In this document: positions 21,433 to 32,236 of the stretch, piece by piece
Layout of the letters: the number at the start of each line of letters is the position of its first letter
Position numbering within the stretch: position 1 is the stretch's first letter
NCBI GenBank assembly: GCA_030998225.1
Contig: JAPYXD010000308.1
Location: 2,366,001-2,430,000, forward strand
Direction of reading: 5' to 3'
DNA length: 64,000 bases
Source: Diplolepis rosae
Taxonomy: Eukaryota > Arthropoda > Insecta > Hymenoptera > Diplolepididae
The notes under the pieces: generated by a model
What the model was told of the DNA's origin: nothing
Databases searched by the model: none
What the model saw: the letters and a program-made list of their open reading frames with translations, nothing else
Program-made: the position numbers and the translations under genes

Positions 21433-21645
21433 CCGGGCGAACGAATGACGGAAGAGTTGTACGGAACTTTAAGCTGGAACCAGCCACCCGCGAAGTTCAA
21501 AGCCGAAAGGTAGTTCCGCGGGCGGTGTATTTGTTCGAGAAAGGGTTTTTTTTTGTTTTAACAGGTATGCCTAGACCCGCCCTAGGAGAGTCCTGTACAA
21601 CGTCTGGAAAATATTTTGCCATTTTTCCTCCTCACAAAAAAAAAA
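21433..21645 (+). repeat. LINE 3' UTR, second copy with poly-A tail
   Basis: This second copy of the LINE 3' UTR ends with CCTCCTCAC and about 13 A before the target duplication AAATCTAAAAAAA. Confidence 0.8.
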
Positions 21646-22008
21646 AAATCTAAAAAAATTAATTAAATCGATGCCGGCAACACGTGTTTTGTTTGCATGA
21701 TCACATACGATCACTCTGCAAACGTTTGAACGCACACCAATATACATTCTTGAAACAAACCATTTTGTTTTGCTAAATCAGCATAACAGTCGATGGATAA
21801 TAAAATCAGAAGGACATTCATGAAAGTTTTCTGAGCTCATAGTTAATTTAAAGACATGTCATTAACTCAACTAGTATTTGTTATTTTATCATTCATACTT
21901 ATTAACACAAAATAATATAACTGAAGTAAGAAGATTTTCTTTCTAATTTGCATAGAAAGTTTCTAAAAAACTCAGTTGGGTAGAAACACAATACAATTTC
22001 CTTCAGTG
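21646..22008 (+). mobile_element. CACTA-like MITE, right half
   Basis: This matches 39441-39797 and ends CCTTCAGTG followed by TA. Together with 14081-14599 it forms one element split by the LINE. Confidence 0.75.
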
Positions 22009-22303
22009 TATATACAAAATATTGTATATATACTCAATTTATAGAAATTATATGATTGTGTATGTAAAGTAACTTTATAATAATATGTGAAATGTATAAT
22101 AGTTTGTGACGCGTCCATATTGAAGATAGGAAGATTACCAAAATGTTAATTAAAATAGATTCTTTAAACAGATCCCTAGACGACGCTTTATGAAATTATG
22201 GCCAGGAATTAACGAAGGGGGACTTTCAAACCTAATGCATGTGCGCCAGTCCATTATAGGACACTTAGAACAAACTTACGATACAGTAAATAGCGATACA
22301 AGA
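22009..22303. other. Flank of T1 copy B, possible coding remnant
   Basis: After 22185 a frame reads MKLWPGINEGGLSNLMHVRQ and continues to the T1 insertion point. I do not recognise it. It may belong to the same disrupted element as the short coding tail beyond copy B at 29325-29408, since copy B lies between them. The last eight bases are ATACAAGA. Confidence 0.35.
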
Positions 22304-22945
22304 CAGTGTCTCCAGAAAGTGGGATTTTTCGGCCCCCACCACGTTCCCATCTGGGAGAAACACATGCAAACGTGGCGTGTCAGTGTGTCGGCTCTGCTAC
22401 ACGCTGCCGTCACCAGCTTCGTGTAAAGCCGAAGGTGCACGAAGACGGACTTCGTTACAATGCTTGAGTTTTCAAGTTATTTTTAGATTTCACGCTTTCG
22501 TTTATCGAGTCGAAATTAAGAATTGTATTTTTCTCGAGTACGTGCAAATATGATACATATCGATTTAGAAAAACTTCTTCAAAGTACTCAGACATTTTTC
22601 TTATTTTACGACATTTTTGCACCATGTTTGACCTTTGGGTAGGATTCAAGAAAACAATTGTAGACATACTTTCATTACTAAGTAAAATACTATGAAGACT
22701 TGCTTTTTAAATTAAAGCGAAAACTTTTAAAACCTTTAACAATCGGTTACATAGATTCTGCTCTAATCTTGGACGCAATTTGAGAAATAGGTTTTTTTGC
22801 TTTTTTTAGATCTAGTTTTTGCCTTAAACATAAAAGAAAGAAAACACATTTGAAATATTGAAATAAAAAAGCTGGTTCATTCTTAGAGAATACCAAATAA
22901 TCTGAAATAAAACTCCTTTCCACACCAACACGGAGGTAGAGTTTA
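22304..22945 (+). repeat. T1 left terminal repeat, copy B (internally deleted)
   Basis: The outer 249 bp match 50235-50483. The sequence then jumps to the equivalent of 52796 and runs to the inner edge of the arm. The deletion removes the motif cluster on this side. Confidence 0.88.
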
Positions 22946-23421
22946 AGGCTCGTTTTTTTTACGTGGTATCCCCTGTAGGCCTAGTCCACGTCCTACGAAA
23001 CGAAAAGGGTTTTTGCTTTCAAGCAAAAAGAAAAAAGGAAAAAAATGAAGCAAAGTGGTAAAGAACGCTACAAATGTAGCCCGTACTTCAGGCTTGCTTC
23101 TATCAAATGCCAGTATACGTCGAACAAAAATGTTTTGTTTTAAATCAAATAATGAAGAAGTTTGATTAATTCGGGATGATTTGGGGTGCTTGATTATTGT
23201 GAGTCCCCTTGCCTCTCACGTATGCCCAAAGCGTGATATTACTCAATTTCAGTATGTTTTCTTACTCACAAAATAATAATTAAAACTAAACAATTTCTAT
23301 ACCCGAGGCACGCGAAGAAAGGAATAAAGAACGTATCTCTGATATAAGAAATAAAATGTCATTATTTTGTGAGTAAGAAAGGGATTTGAAATTGATTAAC
23401 GCCATGCCTTGGCCATTAGAA

Positions 23422-25521
23422 TTAATCCTCTCCTTCGTGAGCGAAGAGCGACAAACCACTTTCCCTATCACTTTCTGCCATCTCATATAGATTTTCGGTC
23501 ATTAATTGCAAATGCTTCGAAGTGATGCTCGTTGTTCTGGCTGTTTCAGCTCTCGCCTTTAGTACTGATCGAGTATCACAAATTGAGTTGACCGTCCTGT
23601 TTCCTAAGCGATTTCTTTTGGGAGTTTTCGCGTCCGTGAGCATGGAGAAACCTCGCTCCGCCTCAGCATTTGAATGAGGAAGACTCCGAACATGATTCAA
23701 TACTGAGGTCAAATTTGGAAAAAGTTTTTCTCCTGTACTCGTCGAAGATACACCGATACTAGACCACATTTCGTCAAAAGATAAATTCGACCACTTTTCT
23801 TTGAGTTCCTGTCTGATTTTGAGTAAAGAATCCCACTCTTTTTGTACACCTATTCTATCAAACGACCCTAAATCATGACAAACTTTCCAGACCCTAGGAA
23901 AAGTTTCGCTTCGATCAGCATAGAAAGCTACTTGAGGCCGGAAAACAGCAACGCAAGACAAAAAGATGTCATCAAAAGGAAGTCGATTGCGAATTTCTTC
24001 GCTTGGTGTGACATAGAATTTCAAGCAATTACGAAGAAATAGATCAAATTCTACTATTTGCAATTTCTTGTTTGTAAGTTGCTGCTGGAAATATTCTCGC
24101 GTTTCCTTACCAACGTCAATGTCTTGAAGCGGCTTTTGATTACTAGGATCTGCAAAGTTAACATTTCTAATGATTTGAAAGAATAAATTCGGTTGAAGAA
24201 GACCCTCTTTCAAATAACTGCTAAGAATCCATACGAAGAATTTAGCCGAGTTTGGCTGGAGTTCCTGAACCATTGTTTCGCGACTTTGAAATTTCGCATT
24301 GTATACGTTGAACCTATTCAAAGTAAAGTTCAAGAATAGGAAATATGCGAGTGTCAAAGGATTCTGCATTTTTCCTAACAAGTCTTTGGCCTTCTCTACC
24401 TTCTCAGATACGAGGACCATAAGATACTGAAGAATAACTTCCCAATTCTTTATTATAATATCTATGCATCGGTAGCGGACAAGCCAGCGAGTTTCAGAAT
24501 GACTAGGAATTTTTTGATAGTCATTTCCTAATTCCAAAACAATCGATCGAAAAATAGCCGTTCGCTTGGAGCTAGCATTAAGAAAAGCTGGCAAATCTTT
24601 GATTAAATCCTCTACATCTGGGATTGTGGCACAAGCATATTTTGCTACAATTTCTGACGAATGCGAGACACACGGGAAAACAATTAAACGGGGACTTTTT
24701 TCCTTTAATTTTGTTTTAAATGAGGACCTATTGCCGACCATCACCTGTGCATTATCACAAGCTAAGGCACAGATATTAGATAAAGGGATTTTGTGCCCGG
24801 ACAATGGTTTTTCGAACGCATCAAAAATTTTAGAGGCAGAACAATCCGAAGCATTTACATTAATAAGCTGGAGCAATTCCACCCTGACAGAAAATGTCGT
24901 TGGCTCCACATATCGAACCATTAATGACAGCCACTTTTCTAGAGTCCTGTCGGTAGTTTCGTCTTCGTACACTGAAAATGATTGCTTACGCAATATATTT
25001 GCCATGCGATCAGTTTCAGCAGCACATACGACGTTATTTACAACTAGGATCATTTTAGTGTGGCTCAATCTAACGTCTTTTAAAACCGAAGGTTCCATAT
25101 CTTGGAAAAGTCCTATCAATTCTGATGAAATCGCGAATGGTAAATTATGCTCTACGAAAAATGTACCAATCCTAATCTCTGCTTCTTGTACTTTCTGTTT
25201 GAAAGTAACACTTTCCGGAATCGTGGAATTTGTGAATTCTGAAGCAGAAGAACTTGCTACACAAGGTTCAACACTGTAAGAATTGGCAGTTACATTAGAA
25301 GAATTTTCACTTACTACTCCATAACATTCTAATTTATTTGAAAACTCTTGCTTCCTTCTGTGTGATAAAGATGGTTCATGCTTTTCAATTTCCGATTTGT
25401 CACATAGCAACGTTTTATTGCAAATTTTGCAATGAAATCTTGTTTCATCTGCTAATGTAACCACCCACTCTCTCCACGACGGAAATTCCTCAAACCATCC
25501 CAACTGAAAGTTTTTTTGCAT
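23422..25521 (-). CDS. hAT family transposase, 699 residues, uninterrupted
   Basis: This ORF would cut and paste T1-type elements. A zinc finger sits at C31, C34, H48 and H54. The RNase H-like core shows D187 (VYEDETTD), D256 (ALACDNAQVM) and a CVSH pair at C284/H287. The C-terminal hAT dimerisation region has LPHSNAEAERGFSML, with E622 in the place of the catalytic glutamate, followed by KRNRLGNRTVNSI. About 700 residues is a normal hAT length. The ancestral start is probably an ATG at 25642: copy D keeps an in-frame lead of about 46 codons from there, but here one extra A in a run at 25511-25517 breaks it. Translation could start at the ATG overlapping that run. The first residues are thus lost, but zinc finger and core are complete. 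Confidence 0.9.
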   Translation of the reverse strand: MQKNFQLGWFEEFPSWREWVVTLADETRFHCKICNKTLLCDKSEIEKHEPSLSHRRKQEFSNKLECYGVVSENSSNVTANSYSVEPCVASSSASEFTNSTIPESVTFKQKVQEAEIRIGTFFVEHNLPFAISSELIGLFQDMEPSVLKDVRLSHTKMILVVNNVVCAAETDRMANILRKQSFSVYEDETTDRTLEKWLSLMVRYVEPTTFSVRVELLQLINVNASDCSASKIFDAFEKPLSGHKIPLSNICALACDNAQVMVGNRSSFKTKLKEKSPRLIVFPCVSHSSEIVAKYACATIPDVEDLIKDLPAFLNASSKRTAIFRSIVLELGNDYQKIPSHSETRWLVRYRCIDIIIKNWEVILQYLMVLVSEKVEKAKDLLGKMQNPLTLAYFLFLNFTLNRFNVYNAKFQSRETMVQELQPNSAKFFVWILSSYLKEGLLQPNLFFQIIRNVNFADPSNQKPLQDIDVGKETREYFQQQLTNKKLQIVEFDLFLRNCLKFYVTPSEEIRNRLPFDDIFLSCVAVFRPQVAFYADRSETFPRVWKVCHDLGSFDRIGVQKEWDSLLKIRQELKEKWSNLSFDEMWSSIGVSSTSTGEKLFPNLTSVLNHVRSLPHSNAEAERGFSMLTDAKTPKRNRLGNRTVNSICDTRSVLKARAETARTTSITSKHLQLMTENLYEMAESDRESGLSLFAHEGED

Positions 25522-26450
25522 TTTTCATGACTTTTCTAGCGGGTTGACATTCGTTTGAACCAGAGTTCAAACGGTGGTCAACCTTCGTTTGCACCTGGCT
25601 GTCCTTCAAAACACTCGAATTTGGGTCAACCGGATTACTCATTGTGAACAATAAATTATACGACGAAGGAAAACAGAATTATTTGAAAAGAATTAATAAG
25701 ATGAAAAGTCGATAAAATTGAGCAAATGTGAATAATTTGTAATCTGCACACAAATTAAGTTTCACAAAATAAACTTACCCACAAGCATCAAACAATAACG
25801 TACGTAAGAGCACTCACGTATCACCAAATAATAATATAATATTTTTACTTTTGCCGTTTTCAATAAGGAATTACGATAAAAATATGAAGAATCCACACTC
25901 TTGCCTTCTCAAATAACGCATGAAGCGAGAATCAAGTATATCTTAGAAGAAAACAAAAGAAGGTTGCTATTATTATTTGTTTTCGTCTCCAATTTGACCT
26001 CTATAACGTTCGTTTGCGATTTAAAACATTGGTAACTTTTTGGCTATTAATCTGATTGAGCTACAACTTTTCAGAAAACTTTCTTTACTAAAGTATTAAA
26101 ATTTTTCTCCTGTAGATAGTTTCAGAAAATGTAGACACTTAATACAATATTAATAAAATCGTAAAATTCTGAAAATTTGTTAAGCTAGCGCGAGTGCAAG
26201 TAGAGAAAGCAATTTTTTTTAAATGTACTTCTCCCAATTACTTGAAAAATTAGAAGTTTTAAAAATTTTTGCAAAAGGAAAAACGATGTACCTTGAAAGT
26301 GTGTACAAGTCCTTGAAATTCAAATTCGAACGATTTTTATAATTAATTATCCTGTACATTTAAAGATACAATTTTTGTATTTGGAATAAGTTTTCTGCAA
26401 TTACGAAAAAATTTATTTAGAGTACATAAAATTTATTGAACTATTACTAG
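25522..26450 (-). promoter_or_regulatory. T1 unique 5' region upstream of transposase
   Basis: This non-coding segment between the start of the transposase and the inner edge of the arm matches 53191-53975 and following in copy D. It should hold the transposase promoter, but no clear TATA box or initiator stands out in this AT-rich sequence. It includes the out-of-frame remnant of the ancestral N-terminus at 25522-25642. Confidence 0.5.
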
Positions 26451-29316
26451 TAAACTCTACCTCCGTGGTGGCGTGGAAAGGAGTTTTATTTCAGAATATT
26501 TGGGATTCTCTAAGAATGAACCAGCGTTTTTATTTTAATATTTCAAATGTGTTTTCTTTCTTTTATGATTAAGGCAAAAACTAGATCTAAAAAAAGCAAA
26601 AAAAACTATTTCTCTAATTGCGTCCAAGATTAGAGCAGAATCTATGCAACCGATTGTTAAATGTTTTAAAAGTTTTCTCTTTAATTTAATAAGCAAGTCT
26701 TCATAGTATTTTACTAAGTAATGAAAGTTTGTCTACAATTGTTTTCTTGAATCCTACCCAACGGTCAAACATGGTGCAAAAATGTCGTAAAATAAGAAAA
26801 ATATCTGAGTACTTTGAAGAAGTTTTTCTAAATCGATATGTATCATATTCCAATAATATTTAGGAATATTTATTAAAATATTCATCTTCTAAATTTGTTT
26901 GATTAATGTACAGAGTACACTTTATATTTGAAATTTGTATACACTCTAAATCTGAATCAGTCAAATTTTCACTGATTGAATCAGTGATTTGCCTTTTCAC
27001 TGAATCATCAGTGGAAACAATATTTTTCACTGTTAAATCAGTTACTTTTCACTGAAGTAATCACTGAAATTTGACTGATTCACAGTAACCTGTTTTTAGT
27101 TATTTAAATAAGTCAAATTTCACTGATAATCAGTAGATTTTGACTGATTCATATTTGAAATTTGTACAGTTTTTAAAAAAATCCGAAACTTTTTGAATTT
27201 AGTAGTTTATTTATAAAATTTGAGAATGTTGTAGTTGATATTTCTATATAGAACTTTAAGCATTTATGGACATAAAATTTCATTTAAAGTTTCTTCTATC
27301 GGTATTCAAAACTTTCAACAATTTTGCATGATCAGTCAAATGCAAAATTTGACAGAGTATTTAATCAAAATATTTACATTTATTTTTTATATATTTTGAA
27401 AATAATTCGACTAAAATTATGATTAATAAGATTTTGTAACATTGTGGGAATATTGGAACGCTGCAAGATTAAATTTTAAGTACAATTTTCAATTAATGAA
27501 TGTTTAAAGAATTGAGTGAAAGCATCAATTAAAAAATATTTTTACTTTATAAATTTGATTAAGTGCAGTAATAAGAAAATTTTGACTTTCTATAAAGCAT
27601 TTCTTTTATCTGATTAAAAGTCTGTGCATACGTCACTAAAACGTAAGATTAAAAAACTTTAATCTGCTTTTACCACCAATCTATGAATGTGGATTTTAAA
27701 CCGTAATTTAATGTGTCTTATTGTTTTTTGATAAAATATTTTTAACATAATTTTTTGCTGAAAGTAGCCGATTTACTCGATTAAAAATTGGTCAACTTGT
27801 ATATTTCAAAATTCTGTAATAAAAGTATTTTCATATTATGTTTTTGTATCCTATGCGTAGAATTTTAATTTTAAAATTGAGATTTCTCACAAAGAAGAAG
27901 GATTGTCTTATTAAAGCAGTTTATTCCCAGAAATTAAAAATCATTTACTTAATATTTTGATTCCAAACATTGAATATTTATTGACTTTGAATAAAACAGA
28001 AAAAAAATTTTTATGAAGTTTTAAAATCTTTTTATAATGTTACGAATTGGGCCGAATTTAGAATTACGAAATCTTTCATTAGAAAAAGAAAAAGTCACTC
28101 ACATGAAATAAACTTCTGTAAGAATTATCAAGATTGAAGAGATGTTAAAATATTTGAAAAATAATGCAATTGTAAAATTGCAATTTATATCAATATTTGA
28201 CAAATTTTTAGCTTTCTCAATCAAAGCATTATCCGGAAATTTTTAGTTCCTATAAAAAGATGGAATATTTATCAATTTCTTGAATGTTCATACATTAAAA
28301 AAATATCGAATTAGAGAATTATATGCAAAGTATTTTCCATTAAGAAGACATAAACATGACATAATCAGTTTATATCTACATTTTCAGCTTACTTTTTTGT
28401 GGCTTAAGCACACATTTTGAATGTACACTTTATATTTGAAATTTGTATACACTCTAAATCTGAATCAGTCAAATTTTCACTGATTGAATCAGTGATTCCT
28501 CCATAAAATCTTGTCAAATTGTAACAAGATTTGAACACTTCGAACGAACATTTTTATGTAAAATTTAAAGTTGATTGATATTTATATGTTAATATGGAAA
28601 TACCAATAAACACATATTTTAGCTTTTTAATTTAGCTACTGCTATTAGACAATTTTCCATTTCCGTAGAGATTTTAAGTTTTGGAATGAAAAGTTTGTGC
28701 TTAGGCTACAAAAATGTGAGATGAAAATATTTCTAACATATAACTGAAAATATAAATTATGAACTTGAATTTTATGTTCATTTTATCTTGATAGAAAATA
28801 TTGTTCTAATCGAAAAATTGTTAAATGTACAAAATTAGTAAGAAGTATATAAATTTGAATGGAAAATTATATATTTATTCAAATTTTATACATTTATTGT
28901 CACTAAATTTCACTGAAAGTTTATTTTTGAAATGTTGAAATCCTCATGAAATTTTCCAAGATCATACTGATGTTTATTTCATGCAGACTTTCTTCAAGAC
29001 ATTGAAGAAAAGTGTTATTTCTTGAACTATATACTTCGTATATTCAAATTCGTCGTCTGCTTCGCGCCTCTTTTGCACGTACTCGAGAAAAATACAATTC
29101 TTAATTTCGACTCGATACACGAAAGCGTGAAATCTAAATATAACTTGAAAACTCAAGCATTGTAACGAAGTCCATCTTCGTGCACCACCGGCTTTACACG
29201 AAGCTGGTGACCGCAGCGTGTAGCAGAGCCGACACACTGACACGCCACGTTTGCATGTGTTTCTCCCAGATGGGAACGTGGTAGGGGCCGAAAATTCCCA
29301 CGTTCTGGAGGCACTG
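26451..29316 (-). repeat. T1 right terminal repeat, copy B
   Basis: This 2,866-bp arm lies in the same orientation as 56645-59600. At 28423-28497 a 75-bp copy of the arm's own inner sequence (from about 26915) replaces about 163 bp present in other copies, which accounts for the shorter length. The motif cluster is at 26953-27151. Confidence 0.9.
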
Positions 29317-29640
29317 ATAGATGACGATAAACGAAAAGATAGCGATAAAGACAACAATGAAGTCACCCTAGAGTTAATTCCTCCCATTCGGCATGCTCAG
29401 CCTTGGCGGTAGAGAGGGGTGGTTCGAAAGAAAATTAACAAAGAACCAGTAAATTAAAATAAACTCACGATATTTATTATTACAAATACAATCCTGATGA
29501 AAACCTTAGTCGATACATTTTACAAAACAACAAAAAAGAGGGGGAAAACAGAGTTGCAGATACAGAAACAAAGTAGATATTCCTTTATGAATTTAGATAT
29601 GAGAGACACAAATTGTAATGGTGGGAGGGCATAATTTTTA
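29317..29640 (+). other. Coding tail and right flank of T1 copy B
   Basis: Just beyond the T1 end a frame reads DDKRKDSDKDNNEVTLELIP, then PIRHAQPWR and a stop at about 29410, followed by a purine-rich AGAGAGGGGTGG. A charged C-terminus followed by a polypurine tract is what the 3' end of an LTR retroelement looks like, but no LTR pair was found. Identity is uncertain. Confidence 0.35.
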
Positions 29641-29699
29641 TACGATAACCTCGTATGAGAACTAATGGGACAGGCCCCAAGCTTGAGGTTACTAATTAT

Positions 29700-30046
29700 T
29701 CTAATAGGGACACTTTTTACATAGAGAGGGGAAGTTCTAACATTTTTCACACAATATCGTGCAATAATAAGGTGAACTGGACAGGTTATATTGTTTCTAG
29801 CGTTAATAATACGAATCCTATGAAGACGGTACAATACCCATTGTCTGGGAGATTAACCGGACAACCATAGCTAGCATCGAACAGCTTTTATTATTTGGGG
29901 ACACTTTTCAGGTCAGCGTGATGCGGGAGGAACCGATCGTATAATTTGGGACACTAATTAGGCGCTGGGAAATGATTCTATGATTGGGGACAACAATCAG
30001 TTGATATTGAAGAAAAGGGGACACGTTATACAATTTTGGACACCAG
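29700..30046. repeat. Array of GGGACAC motifs
   Basis: GGGGACAC or close variants occur at about 29707, 29897, 29947, 29985 (GGGGACAA), 30017 and 30037 (TTGGACAC), often preceded by ATTT. The last five lie 20-50 bp apart. Spacing is irregular, so this is a motif cluster rather than a true tandem repeat. Confidence 0.55.
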
Positions 30047-32100
30047 TTACTCAGCGATGGCGTGATAGGTGTTACGTACGAAAATTGTATTTAAAAATAA
30101 AAGAAAGTAATTAATTAATGTTTCCATTAAATTGAATTACCTGGATGAATACTTCCTCCATGGTGGCTCCAAACTGCCAAATTTTAATCAAAATTAAATT
30201 AATTAAAATTTGTTTTCAATTTGGGATCGTGTTAGACTCTCTCCTCTGACTGAAAGGGTATACCCGACACAAAAAAAACCTTTAGAAGACCCAAACAAAG
30301 GAACAAATGAATACTTGAAAAATGATAATTTTACGCTAAAAAATTTCCAGTTTTATAATTTTATTAGGTAATAAGATACAAAAAGAGAAAAAAAAATATA
30401 TATAAATTTTTACATAATCTTAGAGCGATACCTTTCTCCTTACACAGGGTGTTTCTTAATTTTGCCAATCCTAGGGGAGAGTGAAAGAGATATACTCCTC
30501 GGCTCCTTTCTCTTCCTAAATTGGGCTGAGGTTTGTAAGCGGTAAATTGCGTTAAATTCTTTTACCTCGACCGAAAACGACAGGATCAAGCCCAAGCCAC
30601 CTTTTTTGTATAAAACTCAAATTTGCCAGGAATAGTATGAGAGCTGGTTCAAAGACTCTTTTATTTTATTTCATTTTTTGGCCGTTTTTCTTTTTTGTTT
30701 CATTACCACCATCTTGAAAGGCGCCACCAAGATGATCGCCTTATTACCATTGCACGTCAGAGGGATTTACAAGCAAGCCACAGTGGGCATCACCCGGAAG
30801 GCATGTCATCTGAAACCGACCACGTGCTGCAGCCCATGGATTCCAACATATTTACAACGTTACTGTTATGATTAATATAAAAATGACATATTAAGTTGGA
30901 GTCATTATATATTATATATTATATATTCGCATTGCCTATTTGTGACTGCTGTGTTGTACCGTACGAAATCTTCGTAATTTGAACGCACCTCTTGACGTTT
31001 TAGCCAATCGGGCAAGCTGACCTGGGGACCTTTCAGCTTATTGGTTGCCTGGCGCCGTCGTCCTGACAATACGGGTCGCCCGCGCAAACCTCAGCTTCAT
31101 GCGTGTGCGCGAGCCTTTCCAGCTGATGTAAAAGAACTGCGCGACACCTGTGGCGCGCAGCTTTATTCTGTCTTTGTCCAGCGAGTGGCTTCTTTCTTTA
31201 GAATTTCGCTAAACTATTATAATGGACGCCAGAGCTTTGAACCTGGACGAAGTGAGGCGCGAGATTGCGGCCAGAAGCCAGGCAAACCTTTAAGACTATG
31301 TTCCGGGCCATGAAAAACCGTCTTGTGGTTATATATATGTTTATATGTTTTTGTTTGTTTGAGTCAACCTGTGCCGCTCTCAGGCTCTCTTAGAGCTACC
31401 ATAAATCGTCTTGTTCAGGCGTTAAACGCAACTTTGGCAATAATTTATTTTTTTTTACACATTGAGCCAAGGGCTCTGCCAGTTAACTGAAATAAATTGT
31501 GACTACTTATTTTAATGTCGCTCAATTTTCTTAAATTTTTTTATGAGAGAGCTTCTCTTTAGGGTTAAGTTTCCTTCCTAACCTCTAAAACACTGCCTGA
31601 TACGAACTCTCATATCCATCCAGCCCTAGCCGGATCACTATTGCTTTGTTTTGCTTTTTTGGAGGCTAGCATGAAAATTTCATTTTCAGCGTCAACAAAA
31701 ATGATAAATGTGGCGTCGGGAGATGCCAGGTACTCTTCATGAAGCCGGTAACGCCGGTGACGCCGAGCGTAATCCCGAATCCTCGGGTCCGCCTCGATAA
31801 TTCGGTTGTGTTAATTTGACCGTGATTCTCACACCTTTTTGCCCTTCTCTGGGTTTCAGAAAAATGAAAACGAACTTAATTGGACAATAGGTGGACCCCG
31901 GTGTCATTAGATACCTGTATCCTTGCTATTATGATGAAAGGACGTGGCTCACAATTATCATTTGATGCATAATCATCAATTACTTTAGAAACGATTTTTA
32001 GTTTCTCTTGTATTTCAACTTTGATTGAAATATTTTCATGGTTGCGTGAAGGGGAAGGGAGCAGGTAGGTGCTGGACCTTGCGCTGAGCTGCATATAGGT
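30047..32100. other. Unclassified region, probably retroelement debris
   Basis: No protein family is recognisable. On the minus strand, AATTTGGCAGTTTGGAGCCA near 30190 has the look of a primer-binding region. A GC-rich block at 30590-31320 includes a short frame MDARALNLDEVRREIAARSQ at 31223 that ends after 23 residues. Short homopolymers and (TA)n separate these blocks. I assign no function. Confidence 0.4.
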
Positions 32101-32236
32101 AATATATATACACATACATATACTATATGACCTGATTACATATAGGCAACACATGTACACATATATATATATATATATATTATATGACCTGACTACACAT
32201 AGGTAATGTATATATATATATATGCATATATACATA
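32101..32236. repeat. TA/CATA microsatellite
   Basis: Interleaved (TA)n and TATACACATA runs occupy this stretch, interrupted twice by TATATGACCTGACTACA-like phrases (about 32125 and 32185). Confidence 0.85.

Larger units (their letters stand above)
14600..21645 (+). mobile_element. R1-clade non-LTR retrotransposon (LINE), degenerate, interrupted by T2
   Basis: ORF1 pieces with zinc knuckles, an endonuclease fragment, a reverse transcriptase fragment, a C-terminal zinc-finger region and a poly-A tail occur in LINE order on the plus strand. A direct repeat of about 13 bp flanks the whole. With T2 and one duplication copy removed, about 2.7 kb remains, roughly half a full R1-type element, so large internal deletions have occurred. 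The 3' untranslated sequence is present twice (20783-21000 and 21433-21645), each ending in an A-rich tail, which suggests one LINE copy inserted into or joined with another. Confidence 0.8.
22304..29316 (-). mobile_element. T1 copy B, long-TIR hAT transposon with open transposase
   Basis: This 7,013-bp element begins CAGTGTCTCCAGAAAGTGGG and ends CACTG. Its flanks, ATACAAGA and ATAGATGA, agree at 6 of 8 positions, as an aged 8-bp hAT duplication would. The right arm is nearly complete (26451-29316, 2,866 bp). The left arm has lost about 2.3 kb at 22552/22553 and retains 642 bp. The unique centre (22946-26450) carries the transposase on the minus strand with about 930 bp of upstream sequence. 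The outermost ends are kept on both sides. Confidence 0.88.

Noticed and set aside
24566..25279. A 237-codon ORF antisense to the transposase, also at 54337-55050
   Set aside because: It is a shadow of the transposase codons; its conservation follows from the sense strand, and it has no domain.
30170..30280. Second LTR retrotransposon start (primer-binding-like TGGCAGTTTGGAGCCACC)
   Set aside because: It does not match a tRNA end I can name and no Gag frame or LTR pair accompanies it.
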